IMG/VR virus record: IMGVR_UViG_3300024348_000054
Coordinates: 1-52,415 of that record
DNA length: 52,415 nt
Origin: a virus
Direction: 5' to 3' (one strand)
Made by a program: the position numbers and the translations under genes. Position 1 is the first letter of the stretch, and every line of letters begins with the position of its first letter. This document shows positions 12,801 through 21,500 of the stretch, piece after piece. A model generated the notes under the pieces. That model saw only the letters and a list, made by a program, of their open reading frames with translations. It searched no databases and was not told the DNA's origin.

Positions 12801-15800
12801 CTAGAGATGAAGAGGGTGTAATTAATATAAATGGAGAAAAATTCTTAATGACAAACAGAGGTAAGTTTAATTTTAATGAGCTTTCTGATGAAGAACAAAC
12901 AGAATTAATAAATAGATATAACCCTAGCATTACTACTATTGAGTATGAAGATAAAAAACAATACGGAGTAGATATAGAAATAGGAGATTCAGGCAAATTA
13001 AAATATTATACTTATAATCCAGCTACACGTAGTTTCTTTAAAGGGTATAAAGACATGGTTATCTTTGACTTTCAAAAAGTACAAGAAGAAGAAGTTGAAA
13101 CTAAACTTGTTGAGTCAGAAGAAAGTGGAGAAATAATAGCGGATTCTGTAAAATTAGATTTAAATGCTGTACAAAGAGTAGAACAAGTTGCAGAATTTGG
13201 TATAGAAAATGTAAAAGAAGAAGATCTTTTTGATACTATAATGGAAGAAATAGGTGGCCCTGAAATAATTAAAGAAAGATTACAGTCAGAAATAAATGAA
13301 TTTATACTAGGTCTAAAAGAATTAAAAGCATACACTAGAATATCTGGAGAGATAGGTAAAAGCTTAGGTCAGTATAAAAAAATTAAAAAAGGTACAGATA
13401 CTGCATATGATAATTCAAACTTAGATTATTTTATGGAACTGTACAACCTAAAAGACAATGATCTAGAGTTTAACCTAGCTCAAATATATCTCAACAACTA
13501 TATAAATACAAAATCATTTAATCAGCTAGTACTTGGTGATCAAGCCTTATCTCTTAAGAGTTTTATTGATGCAGTTAAGAGAGCTAAGATGCAGAATGGG
13601 GCAGGAGCTTCAGCAGCAACGGAGATCTATGATGAAGATAAAGGTGTAATGCATAAAGTTGATCATATGACTGCTGTTGTACATGAGGACTTTAAATATG
13701 ATTTGCAATTTAATGAGATATATAAAACAGATAGAGACAAAAAGAAAGAAGACGGAGATTTACAAGATGGTCAAATATACGTAACTGAAAAAACATTAAG
13801 ATACATGTTATTTGGCTTTGGTAAGTTAAACAAAGCACAGTCAGAAGTTATGGATCTTATTAGAGAAGGGAACATAACTAAAATAAGTGAAGAATTTTTT
13901 GGATCTGCAAGAAAACTAAGTCATAAAAAATTAGACATGATTGCTAACTCTTTAAAAATTGTTTATGGTGATGGTTTAACATTTTTAAAAATGTCTGCTA
14001 CTTTACTATCTAAAAACGCTTATTCAGTACAAGACGCAGAAGGCAATTGGGTAGCAAGAGAAGGTAGAGAAGAGCTTCATAACATGAGAGTTAAGTTAGA
14101 AAAACATGAAGAAGATGAGTGGGCAGCAGGTAGAGGTACGCTAGCAATGTCTGTACCTAAGTCTGCATCCAAGATGATGAATACAAATCTTGTGCCAGAA
14201 AATACAGACATGGTTAATGAGAGTCCTATTGATCCTAAATACACAATGGACTTGTCAGCAGATTACATGAGATTACAGATGATTAATCCTTCTAATAAAA
14301 TAGAGATTGTTGATGCAAGACAAATCAAAAACCTTATAACTAGTGAGCAAGACTTAGGAACTATAGTTATAATGAATGGTGTAGAGACAACTGTAGGAGA
14401 TCTTATTAAACGTTACCACCAGCTAGCAGGAGATAAATTAAAAAATGAATATTTTGCACAAAGAAATTTAACTTTTAATTGGTCTAGTGCAATATCTGCC
14501 TTAGACAAAGTTTCTGATGTAAACGGATATGTACCTACTAAGTCTAAAGTAGATGCTGACTTACGTGCTTTTGTAAAGTATGCAGTTGCAGGATTAGAAG
14601 CATCTAAAGCTAAGACACAAATGTTATCATACTTTAAAGTAGACAAGTTTGGTAACCCACAGTACAACCTAAATGGACCAATGACTCACAATAAGTTTGA
14701 AGAATTGTTTCTTGCATATTTCTCTAAAGGTATACTAGCAGGTAAACAACCAGGTGTTTCTGCAGCATTAGTTTCAGATTTTGGTATGTACTCAGTAAAA
14801 CAAGTTATAAAAGTAGATGAAAAAGGTACACCAATACAATGGAGAGTTATAAGAAGTGATGATTGGGAAAACTTAAAAAGACAAAATCCAACTAAATACA
14901 AAGCTGTAAAACAAAAAGAAAATTTAAATGATCATAAATTAGAAACAGGTGATTTTTATTTAGATAGACTTAGAAGTAATGTTGTAGAGTATGATGAGTT
15001 TGGTAATGACACAGGTCAAAAGTATACAGAGTTTATGATGCCTCCTCATTTTAAATCACAATTACAAAACTCAGTAGCTTGGAATCAGTCTTTACCAGAC
15101 GCTGTTGCTAAAATGTTTGGTATAAGAATACCATCACAAGATAAACACTCTGCAGTAAATTTAAAACTTGTAGATTACTTACCAGTATTTATGGGATCTT
15201 CTGCAATGTATGCAAGAGAACTTATAGAATTATCAGGAGCGGATTTTGATATTGATAAGTTATACATGCAAATGAAAGAATTCTATTATAATGGTTCAGA
15301 GTTTGTTGAGTATGGTAAAGCTAAAAATGAAGCATCTGGTTATAAAGAATATGTAAGATGGGTATTAGAAAATGCAACCAAGGCTTCTGCAATAAGACAA
15401 GCTTTAAATAGATGGAATGATGCTGAGAAAGTAAAGCTAGCAACAGGAATTACAGCTGATGAATATAATGCATTAACTCTTGAAGAACAAAATGAAGCAA
15501 GAAAAAAGATAACAAGCGCTAATAATAAAATCACTATAGATCTTTTAGATGCTGTAATGCACAGTGATGTTCCTTTAGATGCTGTTATGATAAACAAGAT
15601 GTTTGATAGGTCAGAAGGCTTACCTGAATCTTTAGAGTCTATTGGATTGCCAGTAACTTTTGCTGAGTACAAAGCATTTAAAGAAACTAATAATAGAGAA
15701 CCTTATACAGCAGCAATAAACAATGAGATATTAGATGTTAAATTTGGTCTCTTAGGTAATAAAGGTATTACTGAACCAAGAGAAGGAAGACATACATCAA

Positions 15801-18544
15801 TTTATTATGAGCCTGCAGTTACTACACCATTGTCAGATTCTAATGCAGCTAAAGAAGGTGCTGAGGGTGGAGTTTTAGAATGGATGCTAAATGAAATAGG
15901 TGATGTTTTAAACATAGTAGGAGAAGACCAACTAGATGTAGACAGTTTGTTAGGTCAAATTGAAGCATGGACAAACAACAAAGAAGGTGCAAGATCTATT
16001 GGTAATGTTGTATTACCTAATATGATTATGAGTCTTCTTACTGAGTATGGTATTAAAATTAGAAACGTAAAAGGAGTTACAGTACCTGAAATGAATGGTG
16101 TTAAGTATAATTCTTTTGGACACCACTATGAAATTAACCATGAAACTAAAAAGTCTGATCCTAGTCTAGCTAGAAAACAATTTATTATTTCTGCATTAAT
16201 TACAGCAATGACAGATAATGCTAAACTGAGACTTGCTTCTAAGTTAGGCCTTAAAAAATCTGCTCTTGCTAATGTAGTTACAATGTTAGGTATGGGTGTT
16301 GATCTTAAAACTAGTATTTTATTAATGCAGTTCCCTACTATTAAAGAAGCATTGTTTCATGGAGAAAACAAAGATGATATGTATGATCCTGGTCACATAT
16401 CATTATTACAAACTAGATTAATACTGATAGATGAGACTTTGTTAAATGAAGAGACACGTTTGAAGACAAAGTTTAAACCGGTTGCAGTTAATATGGATAA
16501 TATAATAGAAGGTATATCTACTATTAAATTTGACAGAGCAGAAACATTTAAAACATTTGGTTTAGGAGACGGTAAAACCGGACCTGAAATGCCCGTAGAC
16601 AGTTTATTACTAGAAAAAGCAATAATAGAACAATACTTAAACTTTAATAGAATTACTGAAACAGCAGAAAACATGAGTGCTTTAATTAATTTGCAAAATG
16701 GATTAGGTAAAGACTTAGTGCAATTTGATAAAGTACAAGAGTCAGCAGAAGCATTAGGATTAACTGTTCCAAAGAAAGAGTTTAAAGATAGTATAATACC
16801 TTTTGATGTGCGTGATATATTTTTAAAGAAAGGTAGCATGCATAATGTTTACTACGAAGTTTATAGAGAACTACATGATAAACTACTTCCTGTTGTAATG
16901 TTAAAAAGAACTCCTAGATTTATAGCGTTAAAAAATAAGACTCTTGCTAACATGAGAAGGCCTGATGACAAACTTAAAAAGAAAGTAAGTTCAGATCTTG
17001 TAAGCTATTTAACTATAAAAGCATACATGGTATCTTTAACTAAAGATAAATATGCAGGTAACTCAAGAGAATCATTATCTAACTCACTTATATATGATGG
17101 AAACATATACACTGATACAATAGATCCTGCTTCATTAAATATAGAAAAGGTAATAAACAGAATAAAAGACAAACTTGATTCAGAAAGCAAAACAAATTAT
17201 TTTGTAGATGTTTTTACAAGACTAATGCCAGCAATGCATGAAGATAATAAATCAGGTCTTATAAAACTAATGTCTAACACTTGGACAGAATTTTCTGACT
17301 CAGAATTAATTAGAGTACAAAATAGCATACTAGAACTTTTAGGTATGGATAAAGGAGATGGTACTATGTATGATGATGTTCAACATATAGTACATTACTT
17401 AGCTGTTATGGATGGTATGGCTTTTGGCTCTGGATCATTTATAAATGTAATACCTACAGAATTAACAAAAGACTTACTAAACAGTACAGATTCTGTACAA
17501 GCATTGTTTATGCAAGAGAAAGAAAGAAAAGGAGCTTACAAAAATGTGTTTAACATTGACTACAGTGAAATTACTGATGAGTTTATAAAAGGTTATTTAA
17601 CTAGTAAAGCTAATTTTTATTACACAAACCCTGTATACAAAAACGTTGATGTAATGGAAGAACCTAGCGCAATAGATAAAGCATTAGGTATAGACAATAC
17701 AGAGGAGTTAGATAAAAAGAATAAGAAGATATTTGCAGAGTCACCATTATTTATAGACGAAGCAAACAAGTTAATGACTATAGATATATTTAGAGGATTA
17801 CCTTTTGAATTTAATCAAAGAGTTAAACGTGTAAGGTTCCTAAAGAAAGAGAACTATGGTAAAAGAGATCAACATATTAATAAACTAAAGAAATCAGGAT
17901 TAAAAGTTAAATATGTTAAGGTAAAGATTGGTGATGATAAAACTATGATACCTCAGATTGTATTCCCAGCAGTGCTCAGACATCAGAAAAAACTTTACAT
18001 GCTAGAGAGCGTACTAAGAGACACTGAATATAGAACAGAAGAAGATTTAAATGCTATGATACCTAGTGACTCTAATGTTGCATTTGGTAATGAAGCTAAA
18101 TATGTTGAAGTAGAAGTTAAAGGCTCTTCTGTACAGAATGCTATAGGTTTTATGTTTGGTCCTAGACCTTCTGCTCAAGACATAATAGATTTTGGTAATG
18201 ATAAAAGAAAATCTTTTGGTGAAGAAATAGAATTAAGTGAAAAAGATGAACAATCAGGAAATGATGTATTGAGCAACTTGTTTGGAGATAATGTAGAAGA
18301 CGGTACTGCACAGAAAGATGAATTTGATGAAGAAGATGAAGGTAGATTTGTAAACACAGAAGATCCTACAGAACTTTCTGATGAAGAAAAATTAACTGAT
18401 TGGTACAATTCTTTAACTGTAGATCAAAAATCTAAATTAGCAGTAGATAAAGTTACAAGTGCTAAAGATGTTGTATCTTTGTTAAAAGAAAGTGAAAGTA
18501 CATCAGATAAAATTATAGATGTACTTAAAAAATGTTACATATAA
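3848..18544 (+). CDS. 4898-aa giant protein with virion RNA polymerase signature and embedded HExxH peptidase-like segment
   Basis: Residues 3799-3803 read DFDID inside the context LSGADFDIDKLY. This is the metal-binding DxDxD catalytic loop of the beta'-like double-psi barrel of RNA polymerases, in the form known from crAss-like phage virion polymerases. An upstream RIPSQDKHS segment (about 3760-3768) sits where cellular beta' has its conserved Arg-Pro strand. Earlier, residues 2107-2111 read HEAFH, followed by an acidic helix ending LADEF (about 2177-2180), as in gluzincin-type zinc peptidases. The N-terminal 600 residues contain several Ala/Gly-rich hydrophobic stretches (about 207-250, 402-422, 542-565) that could be membrane-active during ejection. 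A Lys/Glu run lies near 1767-1778, and the last 110 residues are very acidic. The protein is likely packaged and ejected to transcribe early phage genes. It is about twice the length of the best-known crAss-like polymerase, suggesting fusion with cargo domains. Polymerase assignment is strong by motif; peptidase activity is inferred. Confidence 0.82.
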   Translation: MAEENVNLTELMSQDIMSGTPESIEGTSDWNNIKDSLLTGSEPPGLNEIEGLENATALNNMVAKFPVYNAPSVAQVPTLENARDEVLGGGIQQVLNGIGKNGPNETQPTRFGIKSSNFDRYYNHPKFNELGFHPYANNELTYNERSSWWDENRRARSQWSKIFSTGFLSTYDAIGDMLRGEYLSADTDGAQNFADAMRIGNSTQEGTGAFFNNLVLNSGYTVGIIANIAVEELAMAGMSAATFGAATPAAATRTAYNTVRGAKAIDKLFDVGDYAGKSRSMLNQMNNLSWTKDFFNKGGRWATNVLTPNTYKALKNINSVQNGASLLSNSAKIAKTTGGLYRDFRAINLAMAESKLEGGMVKNDLIDELYSEFVQKHGRVPVGDEIIEIINKGDQAAFTTTMLNAPVIFFSNAIVFDTMLRGFRGTGSLLAAAQKGIGSRVLKSSQKQMGTAGTKAFYDGGVSGYRRFINKGLTGNLKTFAGASLNYGQANFVEGMQEVIQEGIAVGAKDYYHNLYKDPLAAGIDAIAASTYAGVKSQMSGQGFEVFMSGFLMGGLVQGPQNLIFTKGSEYYQKKTDPEGYKEYQEAKDAYVKETVDVLNKVYENPEEYFHPDKIQALTQKEINESLFSTTFAEDAMSFMDKKDSSKFHALYTIMHAGKMGEFKAQMQDYLQLDDRGLAQAFPQATREEIKSGKTRERVQDMIDKMDDIEKSYNELNDKIINPFNPKQFKKGTKEHFEETISKEAFDHAKMIAMFTRDGFERALERSNEIYTELSSNPLLSKMDANDISVLADTAQLIQEIRILKIDIKNQTTPIPGEGPVSVTGEMKTILDKKKKRLELLQDYFSVLTDPENIHKYEQPEGKQSKEGSKEDAEFNRLSNIITSDAIKKTRENVLSTKIITDQVSEDLVKYETGTSNPFGIFDINNTDKLEGPIMAFLNDISGDTKDNYIKYDEIKGTITKLIDHKALKGRAEDYNKIIKTILQPENLKNVSAKISVVFKELFFENKAQVKERMKAHVAQEEKINFLNALAEYGIYPEANQAETFLKGGEAPYEYQTEDGILTPDTNLDLYNTKDEILGEYLNLSNNKVQSDKKDKAKEEDVKDQESDPYNFEETHFEKDEESDEITESSLGKYTGNRYGDAYLVKKHKEYLVEREGKDGTVLTKHADWLADSVSKQARVVELAIKRIYDEIFVEEKLVGKSDESFYGWLGTMKSDQRVGDILRSVNIKMSDIIEEAEEDTGVKITTKTKVKETIITDKDTGDRFKTYDVVDENGDKINEKPFTNKKEAESEKRSIQKKRVSKKADSTPFPFAGKTYTKGDKLIDPNGEEYVVFSTPAMVEKNKNIYLKHIDKIASRKKIDKLFRDETSFNEMNLTPAPKEQLDYRNTKSKIKVNEPLSIFPVYDESIALTADKKEEGISKLQKTLRELKPEDLSKITFRVTTGPNWFRAESEKAGDKENFKPFADAIENDLIKRHGQKWQVEVQFNNETIGFFQGPTTLQLMNRKGNVINPMEITESQVKDIFRLNKQKVSDVVQTVKDNYAEAYSVYDTIDKAMVGLDEKIFTQKELGVSLNVSEGSVAIAEPGEGVDFKDLDYNSLSFVKKEDLVDPNEKPYFILDYNRKYNEDGTLPTGKVEYNVITNVESGTPSRQRLKEEARKYEDKFNPKKRVGKYIALVTLPNGKSAYVNLVPKSMTESAVIDLFNDMQNRSIETTENNVTDKVDKAAYNKKYNAKLNKDLFISSNEGVYIEIKISQDGQFRMDYTDLVVKKKKKKEEEDIQTAQLIIPANKFQEMSDIQEVLDMINTKVFGSTTPIAGKAFVTLESFRNSVPKDPSIEDIQNMSTKLNKEIKKDINFTMSSTDSIHVTRRKVAKSKPKELQKTADELSPAEKMDAYENDFSDVPVDVLKDIAIKLNDNKELTELEEAIDSFRRVDIQGLRIQLATKPVSQSNTVSEANNQNAVSEIIELKEKLKLRKRAIRNENRQKWAKGERPVTARELAEINKDVILNDPEIKLLDAQLRLAQSKANKIIKSFDGHDIEDVETFTRWVQDNLPEDIRVDVEGLTTKLKSGYITVGQFYMQLKDISKGIMGLEGVITVSANSPFKYHEAFHSVFRMLLTEAEITKYLAIAKKEVKVKLKKEGITLDTALDNMRKQHVMYAEMTKDKLEERYYEEYLADEFDKFKMDPKSTKTNTENKSLFQRIIDFIFGVLSEYKPRQLNKLFDGIDSGKYKNTSIQENRFTKSFDGDIAYKLELIDPNFIERTAEDGSKKLKQVKNYIPADQVNEIVSGISNLYVSRLDKGSGPLDGKLILDDAIADWIEMYNPDRDFYVDQGVWYDENVDELTLVYESLLEQIEDVRDLVTRRVSEFSGIQIEDVDYTEQDQKSVGDFDKSADEFGGYSSLPKRIRFLISQTTIEETDRYGNKYVNEETKEPIVINVNPEYIYNGLLKVLANTPNDLKMFQKAWLFSRNNAHTKAVVTKLFKDIGILKGFENGDMLKPEAEIPSTVADSSLYLSFIKGFRKYRVDNIFAHTDTDTGITHLYAANKKDDAHATIQQWAEDFNRRYSKLKLENSEEKELVKDVLTDLTNLLKRTSIPETYNLLEKVDTIAETLSSVAGMNIHPNYILYTVYDGLTTLTEEQQILYDAYSFVDPIEVEALSHIRQSLESGENLYLDNQTVLETEDVDGEIEYTKGGVKGRLKKLALNNAHFDEAVGASTFIDAEGNRRYAHQDPTFHLEKIAEMEGADYISDKLKEDVFFDKNMLLKDPKFQAMVAAGQVKALRIVGSKEGALKLNDTGLASERGRLVGDTGVSFGKSKPREFALDMIHAYLYNYNRVSPDKTRIGTDINDNDFAISPINIRVIEASNTGDFVSAPVHKMMNRNKSGNEISDKALDMFINEIRIEFDRARKFHLDEQNNVENLVDNKKRLGKLHTTYTLLSKLEVRKRNVKAALPKIGKDQLAAISDSKQLSYIATTADAIASNLSRDEEGVININGEKFLMTNRGKFNFNELSDEEQTELINRYNPSITTIEYEDKKQYGVDIEIGDSGKLKYYTYNPATRSFFKGYKDMVIFDFQKVQEEEVETKLVESEESGEIIADSVKLDLNAVQRVEQVAEFGIENVKEEDLFDTIMEEIGGPEIIKERLQSEINEFILGLKELKAYTRISGEIGKSLGQYKKIKKGTDTAYDNSNLDYFMELYNLKDNDLEFNLAQIYLNNYINTKSFNQLVLGDQALSLKSFIDAVKRAKMQNGAGASAATEIYDEDKGVMHKVDHMTAVVHEDFKYDLQFNEIYKTDRDKKKEDGDLQDGQIYVTEKTLRYMLFGFGKLNKAQSEVMDLIREGNITKISEEFFGSARKLSHKKLDMIANSLKIVYGDGLTFLKMSATLLSKNAYSVQDAEGNWVAREGREELHNMRVKLEKHEEDEWAAGRGTLAMSVPKSASKMMNTNLVPENTDMVNESPIDPKYTMDLSADYMRLQMINPSNKIEIVDARQIKNLITSEQDLGTIVIMNGVETTVGDLIKRYHQLAGDKLKNEYFAQRNLTFNWSSAISALDKVSDVNGYVPTKSKVDADLRAFVKYAVAGLEASKAKTQMLSYFKVDKFGNPQYNLNGPMTHNKFEELFLAYFSKGILAGKQPGVSAALVSDFGMYSVKQVIKVDEKGTPIQWRVIRSDDWENLKRQNPTKYKAVKQKENLNDHKLETGDFYLDRLRSNVVEYDEFGNDTGQKYTEFMMPPHFKSQLQNSVAWNQSLPDAVAKMFGIRIPSQDKHSAVNLKLVDYLPVFMGSSAMYARELIELSGADFDIDKLYMQMKEFYYNGSEFVEYGKAKNEASGYKEYVRWVLENATKASAIRQALNRWNDAEKVKLATGITADEYNALTLEEQNEARKKITSANNKITIDLLDAVMHSDVPLDAVMINKMFDRSEGLPESLESIGLPVTFAEYKAFKETNNREPYTAAINNEILDVKFGLLGNKGITEPREGRHTSIYYEPAVTTPLSDSNAAKEGAEGGVLEWMLNEIGDVLNIVGEDQLDVDSLLGQIEAWTNNKEGARSIGNVVLPNMIMSLLTEYGIKIRNVKGVTVPEMNGVKYNSFGHHYEINHETKKSDPSLARKQFIISALITAMTDNAKLRLASKLGLKKSALANVVTMLGMGVDLKTSILLMQFPTIKEALFHGENKDDMYDPGHISLLQTRLILIDETLLNEETRLKTKFKPVAVNMDNIIEGISTIKFDRAETFKTFGLGDGKTGPEMPVDSLLLEKAIIEQYLNFNRITETAENMSALINLQNGLGKDLVQFDKVQESAEALGLTVPKKEFKDSIIPFDVRDIFLKKGSMHNVYYEVYRELHDKLLPVVMLKRTPRFIALKNKTLANMRRPDDKLKKKVSSDLVSYLTIKAYMVSLTKDKYAGNSRESLSNSLIYDGNIYTDTIDPASLNIEKVINRIKDKLDSESKTNYFVDVFTRLMPAMHEDNKSGLIKLMSNTWTEFSDSELIRVQNSILELLGMDKGDGTMYDDVQHIVHYLAVMDGMAFGSGSFINVIPTELTKDLLNSTDSVQALFMQEKERKGAYKNVFNIDYSEITDEFIKGYLTSKANFYYTNPVYKNVDVMEEPSAIDKALGIDNTEELDKKNKKIFAESPLFIDEANKLMTIDIFRGLPFEFNQRVKRVRFLKKENYGKRDQHINKLKKSGLKVKYVKVKIGDDKTMIPQIVFPAVLRHQKKLYMLESVLRDTEYRTEEDLNAMIPSDSNVAFGNEAKYVEVEVKGSSVQNAIGFMFGPRPSAQDIIDFGNDKRKSFGEEIELSEKDEQSGNDVLSNLFGDNVEDGTAQKDEFDEEDEGRFVNTEDPTELSDEEKLTDWYNSLTVDQKSKLAVDKVTSAKDVVSLLKESESTSDKIIDVLKKCYI

Positions 18545-18555
18545 AAATTTGAGAA

Positions 18556-21500
18556 ATGGTAAGATGTCCTAATAGAAATACAAAAGAGTACAAAGATTTA
18601 TTAGCTGTACATAAGAACCCAATGAAGGTTGATATTCTTATCAACGATTGGCAGAACATGACAGGTAGTGAAGATATACCAACTGTAAGTTCTATTGAAG
18701 GTATGTTTAGTGATGATCAAATCATGATGTCATTAAGAAGAGATTCTTTAGAAGACTCACTGTTAAGAAATCTTGCAAATAAGAATATAATTAGCAAGTA
18801 TAAAAATAAATGGTATGTCAATGTAACAACACCAGGTCAAGAACAAGCTTCACGAACTACTATTAAAAATAATATAGGTAGATTACAAAACTATGTTAAA
18901 AATCAAAATCTAGGTAATGCTATATCATTAAGAAGAACAGCACAGACATATGAAGTTATAGTAAACAATGACATGTTTACCAAAAAAGATTTAATTACTG
19001 ACAGAACTGATCAGGATTCTACAAAAATAGCACAAGTAGTTAACCATCTAACAAATCTATTTCCACAAGTCAAAGTAAAATACATGACTCCAGGAGAAGC
19101 TAAGGCAGCTTATGCTACTATACCATCTAACGCAAAAAGAAAAGTAAAGTTTCAAGATGTTAAAAGTTTTATGTACCAGGGTAATGCTGTACTAATTAAA
19201 GGTAGAGTTACAAAAGACACAGCAGTAGAAGAAGTATTACACCCGTTTGTTAATGCTCTCTATAAAAGTAATACTACTTTGTTTAACAATTTACTTTCTG
19301 AGTCTAAGAAAACATTTCCTGAATTAGCTCAACAGATAGAAGCTATGTATTCAGGTAAGAAAGAATTTTCTCCAAAAGACAGAGCACAAGAGTTAGTGAC
19401 TCAGGCTTTGTCAAGACATTTCTCAAAAGAATATGAAACTAACCCTACACAACCGTGGTATAAATCAGTAAAGGATTTTTTAAAGTGGTTTAGTGATGTT
19501 ATTAAAGATGTTTATAAGAACCTAATGGGAGGTACGCTAAAATTAAATGTTGGCTTTATTAAATCTGACATGACTATGTCTGACATATCTAAAATGTTAA
19601 ATACATCTGAGTTTGAGTTTAGACTTGACATAAATCCATTGGGAGATAGAATGGTACAGTATTCTTTAAGTGAAGGAATGCAAAAACTTGTAGACACTGC
19701 AAAAGACAGAGCTACAACAACTACACAATCTAAAATAATTAATAGAATACTAAATCAAGTAGAAGATGCTGATGACATTTTTGATAGCTTAGGTGCAAGC
19801 AGGGTTACATTAGATACAAAAAGCAATGAGTTTGTGGATTTAGACAATGCTGATGTATATACAAATTTAGAAAGTATTATACATGAAAATAAAACTGATA
19901 ACTCATACTTAGTAGAGGCAATAATGAATCAAGACAAAACTCTTATTGATCCTAGTACTAACATAACAGCAATTGCAGCTAGAATTGATGGTATGACGGA
20001 AGATGGTAGTACAATATTACCAGGAGTTATAGTAGCAGATCCAGGATCAGGTATAGCAACTAAGATTACAGCTATAAAAATAAGTCCTGATGGAGCAATA
20101 ACTATAATAGATATTAAAAAAGATTCTGATCTTACTAAAGGTAATCAAGATACCTTCATAAACTCACAAAGACAGATATTAGAAAACTTAGGTTATAATG
20201 TAACTGATAAATCATTTACAATCATCACAACTCCAAAAGGAGAATACATAAAAACAATAACTCACCTTGATTCTTATAATAGAGAAGCAGTAGAAAAAAT
20301 AATTCCTGCTGAAATAGATACAGAAAACAAAAGTATCATAGATGAGATAATAGGTAAGGAAAGAAATGTTGAAGGTGAAAATGATAAAGAAGATTTTATT
20401 GAAGGAGAAGCAGAATTTTTAGATTCTCCTACTTATGATGCTGTTATGGGTGTTTTAAAGCCATACAGAAAAGTTTTATTAACTAGAGAAAAAGCTATAA
20501 AAACAGCAAGGAACGTTATAACTATGGACGGTGGTAGAAAAGAAATGATTGACCAAGTCCAGATGACTAGAATGATTGTAGAAGAGGTGTATGAAAATCC
20601 TGGAGAAATAAAAAGGATATACGTTGATGTCATACAAGATGCTTTAAGACAACTAGAAGAAATAAAAGAATATGCTACAGATCCAGATAATTTTGGCAAG
20701 CCTGAATTTATATCTAAGATATTAAATTGGCAAAAGTTTGTTGAAAGCTTTAGAGGTTTAACTAATCTGACTGCAACAGCAGGATTAAATAAAACAGAAT
20801 TAGATTACGTAAACAAGCTACAACAAACTCTAAATGATATTATTGGTATAAGAAAAATGGACAGCTCAGTTGTAGAAAAAGGTATATTTGATATTGCAAT
20901 TAAAGATTATGTTAGAACTTTAATTAAAGAAAAATCAAATAGAAATTTTACTGAAGCTGAACTAGAAGAACTTCTAACTACTGCTAGAGATATTAATGCT
21001 GTTGAATATCAAAGTGGTGACATGGCAACATCAAGAGATGCTATCTTAGCTATTATGGACAAGATGTTTAAAGCTGATAAATTTAAAGTGCATGATAAAA
21101 TTGAAGCAAGAGCACCTAGAATTAGATCTGCAGCATTAAAACTATCTAGACTTACAAACGGTAAAACAATAGATTATAGTTTTATGTTGATGTTTGACGA
21201 AAAGGGAGAGTTTACAGGCAGATATGTAACAAAAATAGGAAAAAATTATACAGCTAAACAAAAAGAAATTAGATCTAAGCTGTATGATGAAAATGGTCCT
21301 AGAAAATATATAACTATAGAGAATAAAGATGATGCAACACCAGAACAATTAGAGCATAACAAACAGCTTGCTAAAGATAAGGCAGCTTATGGAGAATTTA
21401 TGTCAGCTGAAGTTAAAACACAAGAAGGTGTTGAAGATGGTAAGTATCATAAATACACTGATGAATTTAAAGAAGCAAGATCTAAACATGAAGTGTATAT

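Noticed and set aside
16393-16839. 148-aa minus-strand open frame inside the giant gene
   Set aside because: Its Ser/Leu/Phe-rich composition is what the complement of AT-rich coding sequence gives; there are no neighbours and no promoter.
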